Positions 48,485 to 57,888 of a stretch of DNA of 64,000 nucleotides are shown here, piece by piece (the stretch's first letter is position 1; each line of letters begins with the position of its first letter). Origin of the DNA: Corynebacterium sp. NML130628 (lineage in GTDB: Bacteria; Actinomycetota; Actinomycetes; Mycobacteriales; Mycobacteriaceae). The notes beneath the pieces are model-generated. The model was given only the letters and a program-made list of their open reading frames with translations, had not been told where the DNA came from and ran no database searches. The translations under genes and the position numbers were made by a program. The stretch spans positions 1 to 64,000 of the forward strand of contig NZ_MLAL01000007.1 in the NCBI RefSeq assembly GCF_001875665.1, given 5' to 3'.

Positions 48485-49120
48485 CTAGGATTGCAAAAAC
48501 CGCTGGTAATGGGCGTGTGCGGCGGTTGCAGCATCGGCTGCTTGCTCGGAATCTGGGCCTGGAGCCGGTGTGAATACCGAACGGCGGTAGTAGTCGAGCT
48601 CCTGGATGGACTCCACGATGTCTGCGAGCGCGCGGTGTGCCAAACCCTTTTCGGGCTGGTTGTAATAAGCGCGCGGGAACCAGCGGCGTGAAAGCTCCTT
48701 GACGGTGGAGACGTCGATCATGCGGTAGTGCAGGGCGGCGTCGAGACGCGGCATCTGCTCCCGGATGAAGGAGCGGTCGGTGGCGATGGAGTTGCCGGCG
48801 AGTGGCGCCGGGTGGTCCGGGTCGCAGTGCTTTTCGATGAGCGCGAGGACGGAGTCCTCCGCCTCCTTGATGGACACGGAGGAGGAGCGGATCTCGTCGA
48901 GGAGCCCGTTTTCGGTGTGCATGTTCAGGACGAAGTCGTCCATCTCCGCGAGCTCATCTTCGGTGGCGTGGACGACCAGGTCCAAGCCCTCGTCAAGAAT
49001 CTCAAGCTGGGCATCGGTGACGAGCGCTGCGACCTCGACGATGACGTGGCGGGACGTATCCAGGCCCGTCATCTCCAGGTCGACCCATACGATGCGGTCG
49101 TTTTTTGCAGGGACATCCAT
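48485..49120 (-). CDS. orn: oligoribonuclease
   Basis: A 211-residue DEDDh exonuclease that finishes degradation of 2-5-nt RNA and pGp[10 protein letters not shown] (Asp14, Glu16) at exo [10 protein letters not shown] at exo II and [11 protein letters not shown] at exo III. Its first base overlaps the last base of the upstream SDR gene. orn beside the mycolate reductase is the order known in mycobacteria and corynebacteria (Rv2511/Rv2509). Confidence 0.95.
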   Translation of the reverse strand: MDVPAKNDRIVWVDLEMTGLDTSRHVIVEVAALVTDAQLEILDEGLDLVVHATEDELAEMDDFVLNMHTENGLLDEIRSSSVSIKEAEDSVLALIEKHCDPDHPAPLAGNSIATDRSFIREQMPRLDAALHYRMIDVSTVKELSRRWFPRAYYNQPEKGLAHRALADIVESIQELDYYRRSVFTPAPGPDSEQAADAATAAHAHYQRFLQS

Positions 49121-49926
49121 TATTCTTCTCCCATCTGTGCATAGAACCGCCCCATGATTGGGGCGAGGGCGCCGCGCGGAGCGTACGTCGATACGAAATC
49201 CATCACCTTGGAAAGCGGGCCGGGCACCACGCGGCGCTTGTTGCTGCGCATCGCGCTGATGGTGTCCTTCGCGCAGGACTCGTACGTGGTCCAGAGGAAG
49301 TCCGGCACCACCTTATCGACAATCGACTGCTCCGCGTCGGGAACCTCCGCCTCGCGCACCGGCCCCGGTGCAAGCAGCGTGCAGTGCACGCCGGTGTCCT
49401 TCAGCTCGTAGTGCAGCGCCTCCGTAAACGTATTGACGCCCGCCTTCGTAAACACGTACGTGGCATTGTTCGGGATCGGCGTGTTGCCCGCTGCCGAGCC
49501 GACGTTGCACAGCGAACCCTGGCCACGCGGAACCATCTGGTCCAATACCGCCTTCGTGATGCGGAACACCGCGGTGGCGTTGAGGTTGAATTGGTCCGTC
49601 TCGTAGCTCCAGTCCTGCTTCATAAACGGGCCAAACGACGCAATACCGGCGGAGTTCACGCAGATGGTGATCTTCTTCTGCCCGATGTAGTCCAGCAGTG
49701 CGGTCACGTCGCGTTCCTTGGAAAGGTCCGCCGCGAAGACCTCGGCGTTGATGCCGTGCGCTTGCGCCAGTTCCTCTGCAAGCTGCATCAACACCGCTTC
49801 TCGACGCGCCACCAGCAGCACGTTATATCCGGCAGCGGCAAGTTGGCGCGCAACCGCCTCACCGATGCCTTGCGAAGCGCCAGTTATCAGCGCGAACGAC
49901 TCAGTAGTTGGGGAGGGAAATGTCAT
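49120..49926 (-). CDS. cmrA: SDR-family corynomycolate reductase
   Basis: A 268-residue short-chain dehydrogenase. NADP-binding [12 protein letters not shown] (about 15-26) and catalytic Ser in [19 protein letters not shown] (Tyr/Lys). Homologue CmrA reduces the 3-oxo group of freshly condensed mycolic acid attached to trehalose, giving mature corynomycolate for the outer membrane. The assignment rests on family plus the location next to orn. Confidence 0.85.
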   Translation of the reverse strand: MTFPSPTTESFALITGASQGIGEAVARQLAAAGYNVLLVARREAVLMQLAEELAQAHGINAEVFAADLSKERDVTALLDYIGQKKITICVNSAGIASFGPFMKQDWSYETDQFNLNATAVFRITKAVLDQMVPRGQGSLCNVGSAAGNTPIPNNATYVFTKAGVNTFTEALHYELKDTGVHCTLLAPGPVREAEVPDAEQSIVDKVVPDFLWTTYESCAKDTISAMRSNKRRVVPGPLSKVMDFVSTYAPRGALAPIMGRFYAQMGEE

Positions 49927-49931
49927 GCACC

Positions 49932-50261
49932 TCAGGGTACCCGACTGCCCGATTCCGCAATCGAGCGCAACTCCTCCACACAGTCCTGGTACGCGCGGGC
50001 GCCGGCTGCGGTCAGGGAGACCCAGTCAACGTTCTTGTCCGGGTTCGCCTTGCGGTCCGTAAACAAGGAGACATAGCCGGCCTCCTTGAGTGCGTCGATG
50101 GCCGTGAGGTAGGCGTCGCTCTCTAGCTGGGTGAGAGTACGCAGCCGCTTGGGGTGCATCTCCTTGTTCTCCGCAGCACCGACGTCGCTGGTGGTGGCCT
50201 CGGCGGCAAAGAGTGCGGCGCAGATGCTCAAGCACGAGGGTTGCAACAAAATGTCAGGCAT
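49932..50261 (-). CDS. winged-helix transcriptional regulator
   Basis: A 109-residue protein with a winged-helix pattern (SICAALFAAE.. DVGAAENKEMHPKRLRTLTQLESDAYLTAIDALKEAGYVSL, then a wing FTDRKANPDKNVDWVSLTAAG). Resembles small actinobacterial regulators of the DUF/HTH 'transcriptional regulator' type that pair with a membrane protein. Overlaps that gene by eight bases. Confidence 0.75.
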   Translation of the reverse strand: MPDILLQPSCLSICAALFAAEATTSDVGAAENKEMHPKRLRTLTQLESDAYLTAIDALKEAGYVSLFTDRKANPDKNVDWVSLTAAGARAYQDCVEELRSIAESGSRVP

Positions 50262-50682
50262 TGTTCTTCCAGCTCCTCACGTACGTAACGACGAAAACAA
50301 TGGTCGCGAACGCACCGAGCAGACCGGAAAATATCTTGTTCTGGAGCGGGGCGACCTGCAAGAGCGATATGCAGAGGAAGTACACGCCGAAGGGGAGCAA
50401 CGACATTTTCGGGTCCTCTTTCACCGGCTGTCGGATGCTTGAGCGCACTCCGTTTGACCTACGTCGCTCGGCGACAACGATGCACCCGATACATGGCACA
50501 AACAGGAGGAACGGCCAAAACTGGTCGAGAACAAAGATCAGCGGCAGGCTCACCCCGAAGCAGACCGCCGCGCATAAGATCCACCCCCAAGGAACGGCCG
50601 GTTTCTCCCGGGTGCGCTCCTCGGTTTCATGCGCTGCGGCCAGCAATTTGCGGGCCTGAGCAGAAGAGATAGAGATGGACAT
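50254..50682 (-). CDS. four-helix membrane protein, partner of the regulator
   Basis: A 142-residue protein with four hydrophobic segments in two pairs (about 36-78 and 98-137). No known motif. Translational overlap with the winged-helix gene suggests that the pair act together. The internal ATG 50682 (MSISIS) is used as start; ATG 50697 is an alternative. Confidence 0.65.
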   Translation of the reverse strand: MSISISSAQARKLLAAAHETEERTREKPAVPWGWILCAAVCFGVSLPLIFVLDQFWPFLLFVPCIGCIVVAERRRSNGVRSSIRQPVKEDPKMSLLPFGVYFLCISLLQVAPLQNKIFSGLLGAFATIVFVVTYVRSWKNNA

Positions 50683-50708
50683 GGCGCCATGGTACATCTG
50701 GGGTGTTG

Positions 50709-51170
50709 CTATTTCTGACGGTAACGCTGCGCTAAGTCATCAATGTCGGCCCAGCGCTGAAATGCTCGGCTGGTGTGTGCAATGACCGAATCCAGATTCG
50801 CACTATGTGTGACGATGTACTCCATCAGCTGAGTGCCTTCTTCACCTGTGGCTAAATCAGGCTCCTTGCCTTTCGGCGCTCGGACATGAATTGAAAACAA
50901 GCGCAGATAAGTGAGCCCAACGATAAGTGCGGTGCGCTTGTTGCCATCGGCAAATGGATGGGTGATGGCTATATGGACGGTGAGTGTGGCTCCTCTATCA
51001 AACACCGAGGCGTACCGAGGGTGGCCACTGAGTAGCTGAAAAGGGGCGTAGACTGCACTTTCCAATGAAGCCCGGTCCACAGTAAATCCAAGATAGCTCT
51101 CCGGTTCTCCGCTCTCGGTGATACGATCCCCGCAGCCCTGGTTCACCGCGCACGCTAACTCCACAAGCAT
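50709..51170 (-). CDS. Fic/Doc-family toxin
   Basis: A 153-residue Doc-like protein with the Fic-fold motif HPFADGNKRTAL (about 71-82). Doc toxins phosphorylate or AMPylate targets such as EF-Tu and are held by an antitoxin. It lies 54 bases after a Panacea-domain gene in the same frame. The N-terminus is short on recognisable sequence and an upstream non-ATG start is possible. Confidence 0.85.
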   Translation of the reverse strand: MLVELACAVNQGCGDRITESGEPESYLGFTVDRASLESAVYAPFQLLSGHPRYASVFDRGATLTVHIAITHPFADGNKRTALIVGLTYLRLFSIHVRAPKGKEPDLATGEEGTQLMEYIVTHSANLDSVIAHTSRAFQRWADIDDLAQRYRQK

Positions 51171-51224
51171 CTCGGCTAAGAGCTGCTCTCTGGAAGCTTC
51201 ACTGTGGTCAGATAATTGCGATGA

Positions 51225-51808
51225 TTACCGGTTCGCGAGGATCGAAAGAGTATGTTGCCATTCCGTTTCGATTTCATGCGCAGTGGCAAGTAGATGATCG
51301 AAATCAGGAAGGTGATCCAGTTCTGCCATATTTGGTGTGCCTGGGGCGGGGCTCCCGGACTGGAGCATCTTCGTGAACTCTTCGCGCATCGTGGTTAGGC
51401 TCAAGGCGTTACTGCAGTGCTCGCTGTCAACTGCGTTACCACGTGCTTCTTGCCAAGCTTGACCGTGGCTCATGTCTGACAACTCCGCGGATGTCAGCGA
51501 ACCGTAGAAGTTCACAACGCTTTCAATCGTTGCTCGCGCAAATGGCGAAAGTGCCGAAGAATCCCCACCAAGAACGTGTGGGACCCCCATCCACAAGCAA
51601 CGTTTTCTGTACTGCCGCGGAGGTTATAGGGGACGGGTCCTTTTGCCCAAGCTTGCAACTCTCCCTCGAATAGTGGCAGTCCGGTCCATGCGAGGTGCCA
51701 CCCTTGGGCGAAGAAGCAGATTTTATAAAGCTTCATCTTGTCAACGCCGGGGATGAGCTTAGTCACGTACTGGCCGACGTCAAGAATATTGGACATGATG
51801 ATCACCAA
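51225..51808 (-). pseudogene. Panacea-domain (DUF4065) antitoxin, frameshifted
   Basis: The N-terminal half (51808 down to about 51600) reads MSNILDVGQYVTKL, DKMKLYKICFFAQGWHLAWTG, ELQAWAKGPVPYNLRG, a clear Panacea start. The C-terminal half (to 51225) continues in another frame with GGDSSALSPFARATIESVV, NFYGSLTSAELSDMSHG, QAWQEARG. The shift falls between about 51555 and 51605. Panacea proteins neutralise many toxins including Doc. Either the antitoxin is dead, with the toxin then expected to be inactive or silent, or there is frameshifting or a sequencing error. Confidence 0.8.
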
Positions 51809-52800
51809 ACTTTACGAGGAGGTTTCAGGACCCCTCCAGCACTCAAACCTAATGGTCGATCACTTTACCGGCACATACGCGAAAAATCTACCGTAGACCG
51901 CCCGGCTGCAACCGATAAGTTGAACCGAGCCTGCGTTCATTGATATGCGCCTACGCGTAGTTTTGGTTTGTCCGGGAGCTGTTCTTCACGGGAATGTCGG
52001 GGTGGTTGGCGCGCGGTGGGATTGCTTCGTAGAAGAGTAAAACGCATAACTAGTTGTAGCCACTGTGAGTGGCGGCTTTTGTCATGGAAAGAGGGGCGTG
52101 GAGATTGGGTTCGAAAAGCCGCGTTTGGCGGGGGCTTTTCGTGTTTTGAGCTATGGCAAATCTACGAAACTTTCACGACATTTAGCCCAAAAACAGCTCC
52201 AAAATAGCTCCAACTCAAACATTCAAGCAAAGCTAAAAAATACCCTCTAACCTGTAAAACGACAGGTTAGAGGGGTGAAATCGGAGGTTCGGAAAACTCC
52301 TCCATCCTGCTCCAACCCCAACCCCCTATCGCCCAGTGGTCCACGGCTTCATCCGAAGTGCTCCACGCCATCACGCTTACCTGGAAAGTCACTGCCACGC
52401 TTCGGCACCCGTTTCGTAGCTCGACCCGGTCCGCGAGACGGAAAACCGCGCTGTCCAGGAAGGTAGACATATGCCGGAAGCATCAGACACACCGCCCGGC
52501 AAGCTGAGCAAGTCGGCCACGCGTCCGACGTTGAATCCGCCGTATGCTCGAGGTATTCCCGATTCTTCCTGGCCATGTTCCCCAGAAAACCAGTGAATGG
52601 TTGACCCCGAAAAGGTGGCCACTTTCGTTCCAATTTTGTGTATAGGTCTAGAGCAATTAATGGAACTCGGGTAGTTTCGGTATGAGAAGGAAATAAAACA
52701 TCTAGGTGATATTTCTTTCCGATTGTCTCATGAAAACAAGACAGTTGACGCCAAAGTTATTTCAACTATGACAGGCATCTCAATACCCGGAAGGCTTATT
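51809..52800. other. non-coding stretch in the putative island
   Basis: Nearly 1 kb with no gene I can support. It contains two minor hairpins with T-runs (about 52059-52080 and 52109-52137) and a strong one at 52243-52275. Short open frames at 52470-52600 on the plus strand have no recognisable family and may be eroded insertion-sequence DNA. Confidence 0.5.
52243..52275 (-). terminator. strong hairpin CCCTCTAACCTGT / ACAGGTTAGAGGG
   Basis: A 13-bp perfect stem with a 6-base loop. On the minus strand it is followed by TATTTTTT, so it is a terminator in that direction. Confidence 0.65.
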
Positions 52801-53424
52801 ATGCCCCGCAGTTACATCTTGAATTCGCAAAGTAAGCAGAAAACTACTCGTTCTGCCAGAAGAAAAATGGTTGCTTTCCTGATGGCTACCGTTCTTCCAA
52901 CGTCCTCTTTGTTCACAGTTCCCGCTGCAAGTGCTGACAGTATTTCAGAATCTGCCCCAATCTGTGGTGAAAGGGTGGAAGGGTTTCCACCGGAGTTTTA
53001 TGAAGCTCTCGACAATGCCTCGAAAGAATCTACTCCGGAAGGCGTAGCTACGGCGCTTTTTCCGAGCGATCCGGAAGCTCAAGCCGAGATAATGCCTTCG
53101 CTTCGTGAAGTTGAAGCAATCCAGAAGCAACATTCTGATTCGGAAGAGGTTTCTGTTCGCGCGGTTCCAGCCGCTATTCTGCCGTTCATTGCTGTAATTG
53201 GTGGCTGCGTCGTCGGGGCTCTTGGAGGAGCGGCTGTAGGCGAGCTGGTTAGTAAAATAAGGCATGGTCACAGACTGGAAGCCGAAGCACGTGTTGATGC
53301 GCTAATTGGTGGCTGTATCACAGGGGCAGTCCCGCCGGCGCTTCGTCCTGTCGCAAACGCTGCAAAGGTCCCCATTCGTAATGCCGTATTAGCGCTTATG
53401 ATTAGGTGGTATCAGATTACTTAA
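52801..53424 (+). CDS. secreted small protein with glycine-zipper region, bacteriocin-like
   Basis: A 207-residue precursor: signal peptide (about 1-46, cut after PAASA), an acidic middle (EGFPPEFYEALDNASKES.. EIMPSLREVEAIQKQ) and a hydrophobic C-terminal half with AAILPFIAVIGGCVVGALGG, AAVGELVSKI and IGGCITGAVPPAL. This is leader, acidic propeptide and membrane-active-looking core, the same layout as the broken gene in element A. GGAAGG precedes ATG 52801; the frame is open to 52723. Followed after 18 bases by a 2-TM gene. Lower GC than neighbours by eye. Function is inference. Confidence 0.65.
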   Translation: MPRSYILNSQSKQKTTRSARRKMVAFLMATVLPTSSLFTVPAASADSISESAPICGERVEGFPPEFYEALDNASKESTPEGVATALFPSDPEAQAEIMPSLREVEAIQKQHSDSEEVSVRAVPAAILPFIAVIGGCVVGALGGAAVGELVSKIRHGHRLEAEARVDALIGGCITGAVPPALRPVANAAKVPIRNAVLALMIRWYQIT

Positions 53425-53442
53425 GAACTGAGTAGGATACTT

Positions 53443-53748
53443 ATGAAAAATGGGGTTTGGCCTCTCTGGCAAGTAATCACTGCGTCTCTCTTAGGAGCTA
53501 TCGCGACCACCATTATATCGCTCCAGAGTGAGCCGGGGACCCTCGTGGAAGCGATTTTAATCTTCTGCTTGTCTTCGGTTTTTCTTTTTATCGTGTTCTT
53601 TTCTGCAGCGAGATTATTCAACGCGCTCTACCGACGTTGGAACTCTTTCAATCAGGAGTTGACGCAAAATTATAACGTCAAACTGTCCTCGGTCGGGTTC
53701 AGGTCAGCCCGCTCCGAGTATTGCGGGTCCTCGTCCTTAGACGACTGA
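53443..53748 (+). CDS. 101-residue two-helix membrane protein, immunity-like
   Basis: Two hydrophobic segments (about 9-27 and 36-59) and a polar C-terminus ending SSLDD. It begins 18 bases after the secreted-protein gene and looks like its partner. A bacteriocin immunity role fits the size, topology and position but is unproven. Start ATG 53443 after TAGGATAC. Confidence 0.6.
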   Translation: MKNGVWPLWQVITASLLGAIATTIISLQSEPGTLVEAILIFCLSSVFLFIVFFSAARLFNALYRRWNSFNQELTQNYNVKLSSVGFRSARSEYCGSSSLDD

Positions 53749-53980
53749 TTGCCGGGAATTAAGGCGTTCTCAGACCTCGTCAACCCTCACGCAGAGTACA
53801 GAGAGACGAAGAACCGCGAGGTCCACCTCCACCGCCTTGAGTTCCGCAAGCGTTTTGAGTTGCCTCACAAGGGCACCACAAACGTCGGCGTTGAGCGCCG
53901 TATGTGCTCTGTTCGCGCCAACGGCACCTCGTTAGCTTGTCCGCTCGTGCCGCGGTCCCAAGAGGGCTCGACTGCCAAAA

Positions 53981-54017
53981 GCGCCCCCAGCAGTGCCCCC
54001 AGCAGTGCCCCCAGCAG
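53981..54017. repeat. 12-bp tandem repeat of the tRNA-Arg 3' end
   Basis: GCCCCCAGCAGT repeats three times in a row immediately downstream of, and including, the 3' end of tRNA-Arg. Each unit repeats the acceptor/T-stem edge TGCTGGGGGC. The gap 53749-53980 has no supportable gene. Confidence 0.8.
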
Positions 54018-54079
54018 GATTCGAACCCGCGACACACCGGGTAGAAGCCGGTTGCTCTAATCCACTGAGCTATGGAGGC
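54006..54079 (-). tRNA. tRNA-Arg(TCT)
   Basis: Acceptor GCCTCCA / TGGGGGC with one G-U pair, anticodon stem ACCGG/CCGGT, loop CTTCTAC (anticodon TCT), T-loop TTCGAAT. CCA not encoded. Confidence 0.93.
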
Positions 54080-54130
54080 TGGGCTGGGCGTCGACAAGTC
54101 GGCGCCCAAGCCTTGGATAGTATAGCGCAG

Positions 54131-55798
54131 TTAGATTCCACACAGCGCGCGGGTGGCGTCGCTGATGGTGGCCAGGCGGGCGTCGGCGGCGGCCCAGTCA
54201 GGTTCTTTACCCGTTTCTACTGGCAGGACGACCTCGAGGTAGCACTTCAGCTTCGGTTCGGTGCCGCTCGGGCGGATGACTACGCGGTCGTCGTCCGCGG
54301 TGCGGATCAGGATGCCGTTGGTGCCTGGGGTGGCGCCGTAGCCGTTAGACAGGTCGACGTACTCGACAACCTCAGAGCCAGCCAGCTCGGTCGGGGTGTG
54401 CGCGCGGAGGCGCTCCATGGCTTCGCTGATGAGGGAGAGGTCTTCGACGCGGAAGGTCAGCGGCTGGGTGCGGTATAGGCCGTACTTGTTAGCCAGGGCG
54501 TCGAACTGCTCGAGCACGCTCATGTTGCGCGCCTTGAGCTGCGCCACGATCGAGCCGACGATCACCGCGGCGGACATGCCGTCCTTGTCGCGAGCGTGCG
54601 CCGGGTCGACGCAGTAGCCGATGGCTTCCTCGTAGCCGAACACGAGCTGCGGGGTGCGTCCGATCCACTTGAACCCGGTGAGCGTGGTCGCGTGGTCGAG
54701 CCCGTGAGCTGCTGCGATCTTGCTCAGTAGCCTGCCCGAAACAATTGAGCACGCCGTCGCTCCGCCCTGCGCGCGTGACGCCATGTATTCGCCGATCAGT
54801 GCGCCGGTCTCGTCGCCGGAGAGCTTCACCCAGCCGTTGCCCAGCGGGGTGCCTGCGCTTGGGGTGGTGCGCGCCGGGACTGCGACTGCGCAGCGGTCGG
54901 CGTCGGGGTCGAGGGCGATGATGACGTCCGCGTTGACCTCGTTCGCTTTCTCGACGGCGAGGTCGAGGGCACCATCCTCTTCAGGGTTGGGGAAGGCGAC
55001 GGTGGGGAAGTCTGGGTCCGGCTTCCATTGCTTCTCGACGCCCACTACGTCCCCAAAACCGGCAGCCTCCAGGGTGGTGCGTGCCAGTTCGCCACCGACC
55101 CCGTGCATTGGCGTGAGCACGACCGTGATCGGTGGGGTGCCGTCGAGGTCGCTGAGTGCGCTGGTGGCGGCGATGTAGTCCTCGCGGGTGTCTACCTGCT
55201 CGATGTTCGTGTCCAGCGGGAGCTCTGTCGCGCCGGGCGCGGCGGCGATGCAGGCGGCGATTTCGGCGTCGGCAGGTGAGATGATCTGGCAGCCAGCAGC
55301 GTTGTCTGCGTCGACGACGCGCCCGCCGAGGTACACCTTGTAACCGTTGTCCCACTTCGGGTTGTGGGAGGCAGTGACCATGATGCCGGCGTCGGCGTTG
55401 AGCGAGCGCACGCTGAAAGAAGTCAGTGGGGTCGGCTGGGCCAGCGGCAACAGCATGGCGTGCCCGCCAGCGCCGGCGACGACCTCGGCTGCTGCCTGCG
55501 CGAACTTTGCGGAGCCGTGGCGGGCGTCGCACCCGATGACCACGCGCGGGGTGTCCACCTGCTGGCTGAGCCAGTCCATGAGGCCGGCGGTGGCACGCAT
55601 GACTACGGCCTGGTTCATGCGGGACTCGCCGAAGCCGATCTCGCCGCGCAGCCCGGCGGTGCCGAACTGGAGCGGGCCTGCGAAGGCCTTCGCTAGTTCG
55701 GCCTCGTCGTCAAGAACGGCGCTTAAGGCCTCGCGGGTGGCGGGGTCAGGGTCGTGCGAGATCCAAGCCTCGGCCTGTGCACGAAGATCAGTAGCCAT
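54131..55798 (-). CDS. phospho-sugar mutase of the deo operon (likely phosphopentomutase)
   Basis: A 555-residue alpha-phosphohexomutase-superfamily enzyme: FGTAGLRGEIG, phosphoserine loop TASHNPKWDNGYKVY, metal loop DPDADRCAV, sugar loop GYEEAIGYCVDP and phosphate loop RPSGTEPKLKCY. This is the PGM2-like type, which can act on (deoxy)ribose 1-phosphate. Because it follows deoC two bases downstream in an operon with deoD and no deoB is present, it probably converts deoxyribose 1-phosphate to deoxyribose 5-phosphate. Start ATG 55798. Confidence 0.88.
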   Translation of the reverse strand: MATDLRAQAEAWISHDPDPATREALSAVLDDEAELAKAFAGPLQFGTAGLRGEIGFGESRMNQAVVMRATAGLMDWLSQQVDTPRVVIGCDARHGSAKFAQAAAEVVAGAGGHAMLLPLAQPTPLTSFSVRSLNADAGIMVTASHNPKWDNGYKVYLGGRVVDADNAAGCQIISPADAEIAACIAAAPGATELPLDTNIEQVDTREDYIAATSALSDLDGTPPITVVLTPMHGVGGELARTTLEAAGFGDVVGVEKQWKPDPDFPTVAFPNPEEDGALDLAVEKANEVNADVIIALDPDADRCAVAVPARTTPSAGTPLGNGWVKLSGDETGALIGEYMASRAQGGATACSIVSGRLLSKIAAAHGLDHATTLTGFKWIGRTPQLVFGYEEAIGYCVDPAHARDKDGMSAAVIVGSIVAQLKARNMSVLEQFDALANKYGLYRTQPLTFRVEDLSLISEAMERLRAHTPTELAGSEVVEYVDLSNGYGATPGTNGILIRTADDDRVVIRPSGTEPKLKCYLEVVLPVETGKEPDWAAADARLATISDATRALCGI

Positions 55799-55800
55799 TG

Positions 55801-56451
55801 TTAGTTCCACCCCTCCAGCACCGCCGCGGAGCTGGACAGGCCCAGGCGGGACGCGCCAGCCTCAATCATTTCCTTCGCGGTAGCGGCGTCGCGGATGCCG
55901 CCGGAAGCCTTCACGCCGAGCTTGTCGCCGACGGTTTCACGCATCAGTTTCACGGCATGCGCGGAGGCGCCACCGGCTGGGTGGAAGCCTGTCGAGGTTT
56001 TCACGTAGTCGGCGCCGGCTTCCATGGAAGCCTTACACGCTGCGACGATCTCTTCGTCGGTGAGGACTGCGGACTCGATGATGACCTTGAGCAGCTTGTC
56101 GCCGCAGGCCTTCTTTACGGCAGCGATGTCGTCGCGTACAACGTCCCACTTGCCTTCCTTTGCGGCACCCAGGTCGATGACCATATCGACCTCGTCGGCG
56201 CCGTTTGCAACACTGTGGGCGGCGTCGGCTGCCTTGGCCGCGGTCGGGACAGCGCCGGATGGGAATCCGCACACCACCGCGACCTTCAGGTCAGCTGGGG
56301 TCTCGATCGGCAGCATGGATGGGGAGACGCAGACGGAGAACGTGCCGAGGTGCGAAGCTTCGTCGATAAGCTTGGCGACGTCCTCGTGGGTGGCCTCCGG
56401 CTTGAGCAGCGTGTGGTCGATCATCTGGGCGACATTGTGGCGAGTAAGCAT
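55801..56451 (-). CDS. deoC: deoxyribose-phosphate aldolase
   Basis: A 216-residue class I aldolase splitting deoxyribose 5-phosphate into glyceraldehyde 3-phosphate and acetaldehyde. Schiff-base Lys151 in YVKTSTGF, with KVIIESAVL before it and VKASGGIRD after it. [11 protein letters not shown] at the N-terminus is typical. Confidence 0.95.
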   Translation of the reverse strand: MLTRHNVAQMIDHTLLKPEATHEDVAKLIDEASHLGTFSVCVSPSMLPIETPADLKVAVVCGFPSGAVPTAAKAADAAHSVANGADEVDMVIDLGAAKEGKWDVVRDDIAAVKKACGDKLLKVIIESAVLTDEEIVAACKASMEAGADYVKTSTGFHPAGGASAHAVKLMRETVGDKLGVKASGGIRDAATAKEMIEAGASRLGLSSSAAVLEGWN

Positions 56452-56487
56452 GTTGAAAAACTCCTTGATGTGTAGAGAACGTGCAGG

Positions 56488-57852
56488 TTACGCCGGTTGC
56501 TTCATGCGAGCGGTGAGCGCCGCATAGAGCGCGGTGCCGGCGACTGCGATGATGGCCAGGATGAGCATGACGGTGGGGTAGCTGCCCGAATTTTGTGGCA
56601 GGAAGCCTGGCACCCCAAGGCCGAGATCCACCAGCTTCGCGCTGTACGCGATGCCGAGCGGGACGGCGACGTTGATTGTGAGGTTGTAGAACCCGATAGC
56701 GATACCCGACTTCGCCGCGGGGATGTTGCCGATTGCCGTTGCGACAAGTGGCGCGTACAGCAGGGCGAACCCGCAAGCGAAGAGGAGGGAGGAGAGCATG
56801 AAGACCCACGGGCTGGCTTCCATCCCGACTGCGAGGACAAGCAACGCGACGGTGATGGAGGCGAGTGCGGTGAAGATCGCGGGGCGCGTCGGCAAGAATT
56901 TGCCGATCTTGCCAGAGAGCGCACCGACGATGACGGCGCCGGTGTAGCCCGGGATGAGCAGCAGGGAGGCGTCGTCAGCGCTGAGCCCGTGGACAGCCTT
57001 CGCCATCGCGGGGAAGAGCACCAGGTAGCCGAGCTGCACCGAGTAGACAATCGCGACCAAGATGATGGCGGTGACGTACGCGCGGTTCTGGAAGAACTCC
57101 GGGTTGACCAGCGGACGCTTGCCCTTCTTTACGTGGGCGATGAACGCGACCAGCGCGAGTACCAGCGGGATGAGCCACAGCACCTGGAAGGCCTGCATGA
57201 ACATGATGGCGCTCGTCGCAAGCACGGCGATCAGAAACAGGCCCAGCCAATCGACGTGGCCCGACTCCAGGGAGGCCTCTTCCGGGACCGTCTTCATGAT
57301 GACTGGGACGGCGAAGACCAAGATGAGCGGGATGAGGAACATCGCGGTCCACGAGATGTGGGTGGCGATGTACCCGGACGTTAGCGCACCGAAGAGTGTT
57401 GCACCCTGGAACGCGGAGGTAGAAAAGCCCAGGTAGGTCTTCTGGTCCTTCTCGCTGAGGTGCTTGGTCACGTAGATGACGTAGAGCGTCTCCGCCGCGG
57501 CAAGGCCCGTGGTCTGCACCACACGGCCGACCAGGACCAGCCCCCACACGTTCTGGCCGAGGTAACCAATGACCGAGCCGACCAGCGTCAGCGTGATACC
57601 GACCATCAGCAGCTTGCGGATGCTCACCACGTCAGCCAGCGCCGCGTACACCACCGCGCCGATGCCGATGATCACGCCAGCAAGCGAGGCCTGCAAGCTG
57701 ACCTCGTTGAGGGACAAGTTCAGAGCCTCACCCATCGAGTCGGTCATGAACTTGAAACCGTTATCGATGATCAGCGAGAACACGAAGGTAAACAGGATGA
57801 TCGGCACGGCCCGCTTCGGGTTGAGCGCCTTTTGAACTGTTTGAGATGTCAT
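56488..57852 (-). CDS. MFS transporter of the deo operon, likely nucleoside/deoxynucleoside uptake
   Basis: A 454-residue MFS protein with about 12-14 helices. N-terminal FTFVFSLIIDNGFKFM, a loop with ADVVSIRKL, and a central GHVDWLGL as in DHA2-like transporters. AAGGAACTCACC precedes ATG 57852. Lying between deoD and deoC it most likely imports a nucleoside; drug-efflux relatives have the same fold, so this is inferred from context. Confidence 0.8.
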   Translation of the reverse strand: MTSQTVQKALNPKRAVPIILFTFVFSLIIDNGFKFMTDSMGEALNLSLNEVSLQASLAGVIIGIGAVVYAALADVVSIRKLLMVGITLTLVGSVIGYLGQNVWGLVLVGRVVQTTGLAAAETLYVIYVTKHLSEKDQKTYLGFSTSAFQGATLFGALTSGYIATHISWTAMFLIPLILVFAVPVIMKTVPEEASLESGHVDWLGLFLIAVLATSAIMFMQAFQVLWLIPLVLALVAFIAHVKKGKRPLVNPEFFQNRAYVTAIILVAIVYSVQLGYLVLFPAMAKAVHGLSADDASLLLIPGYTGAVIVGALSGKIGKFLPTRPAIFTALASITVALLVLAVGMEASPWVFMLSSLLFACGFALLYAPLVATAIGNIPAAKSGIAIGFYNLTINVAVPLGIAYSAKLVDLGLGVPGFLPQNSGSYPTVMLILAIIAVAGTALYAALTARMKQPA

Positions 57853-57888
57853 GGTGAGTTCCTTCAAACGTGTGGGACGGGTTGTGGG

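Noticed and set aside
53749-54060. 103-codon ORF reading into tRNA-Arg
   Set aside because: Runs through the complement of the tRNA and the 12-bp repeats (giving SAPSSAPSS), no start signal.
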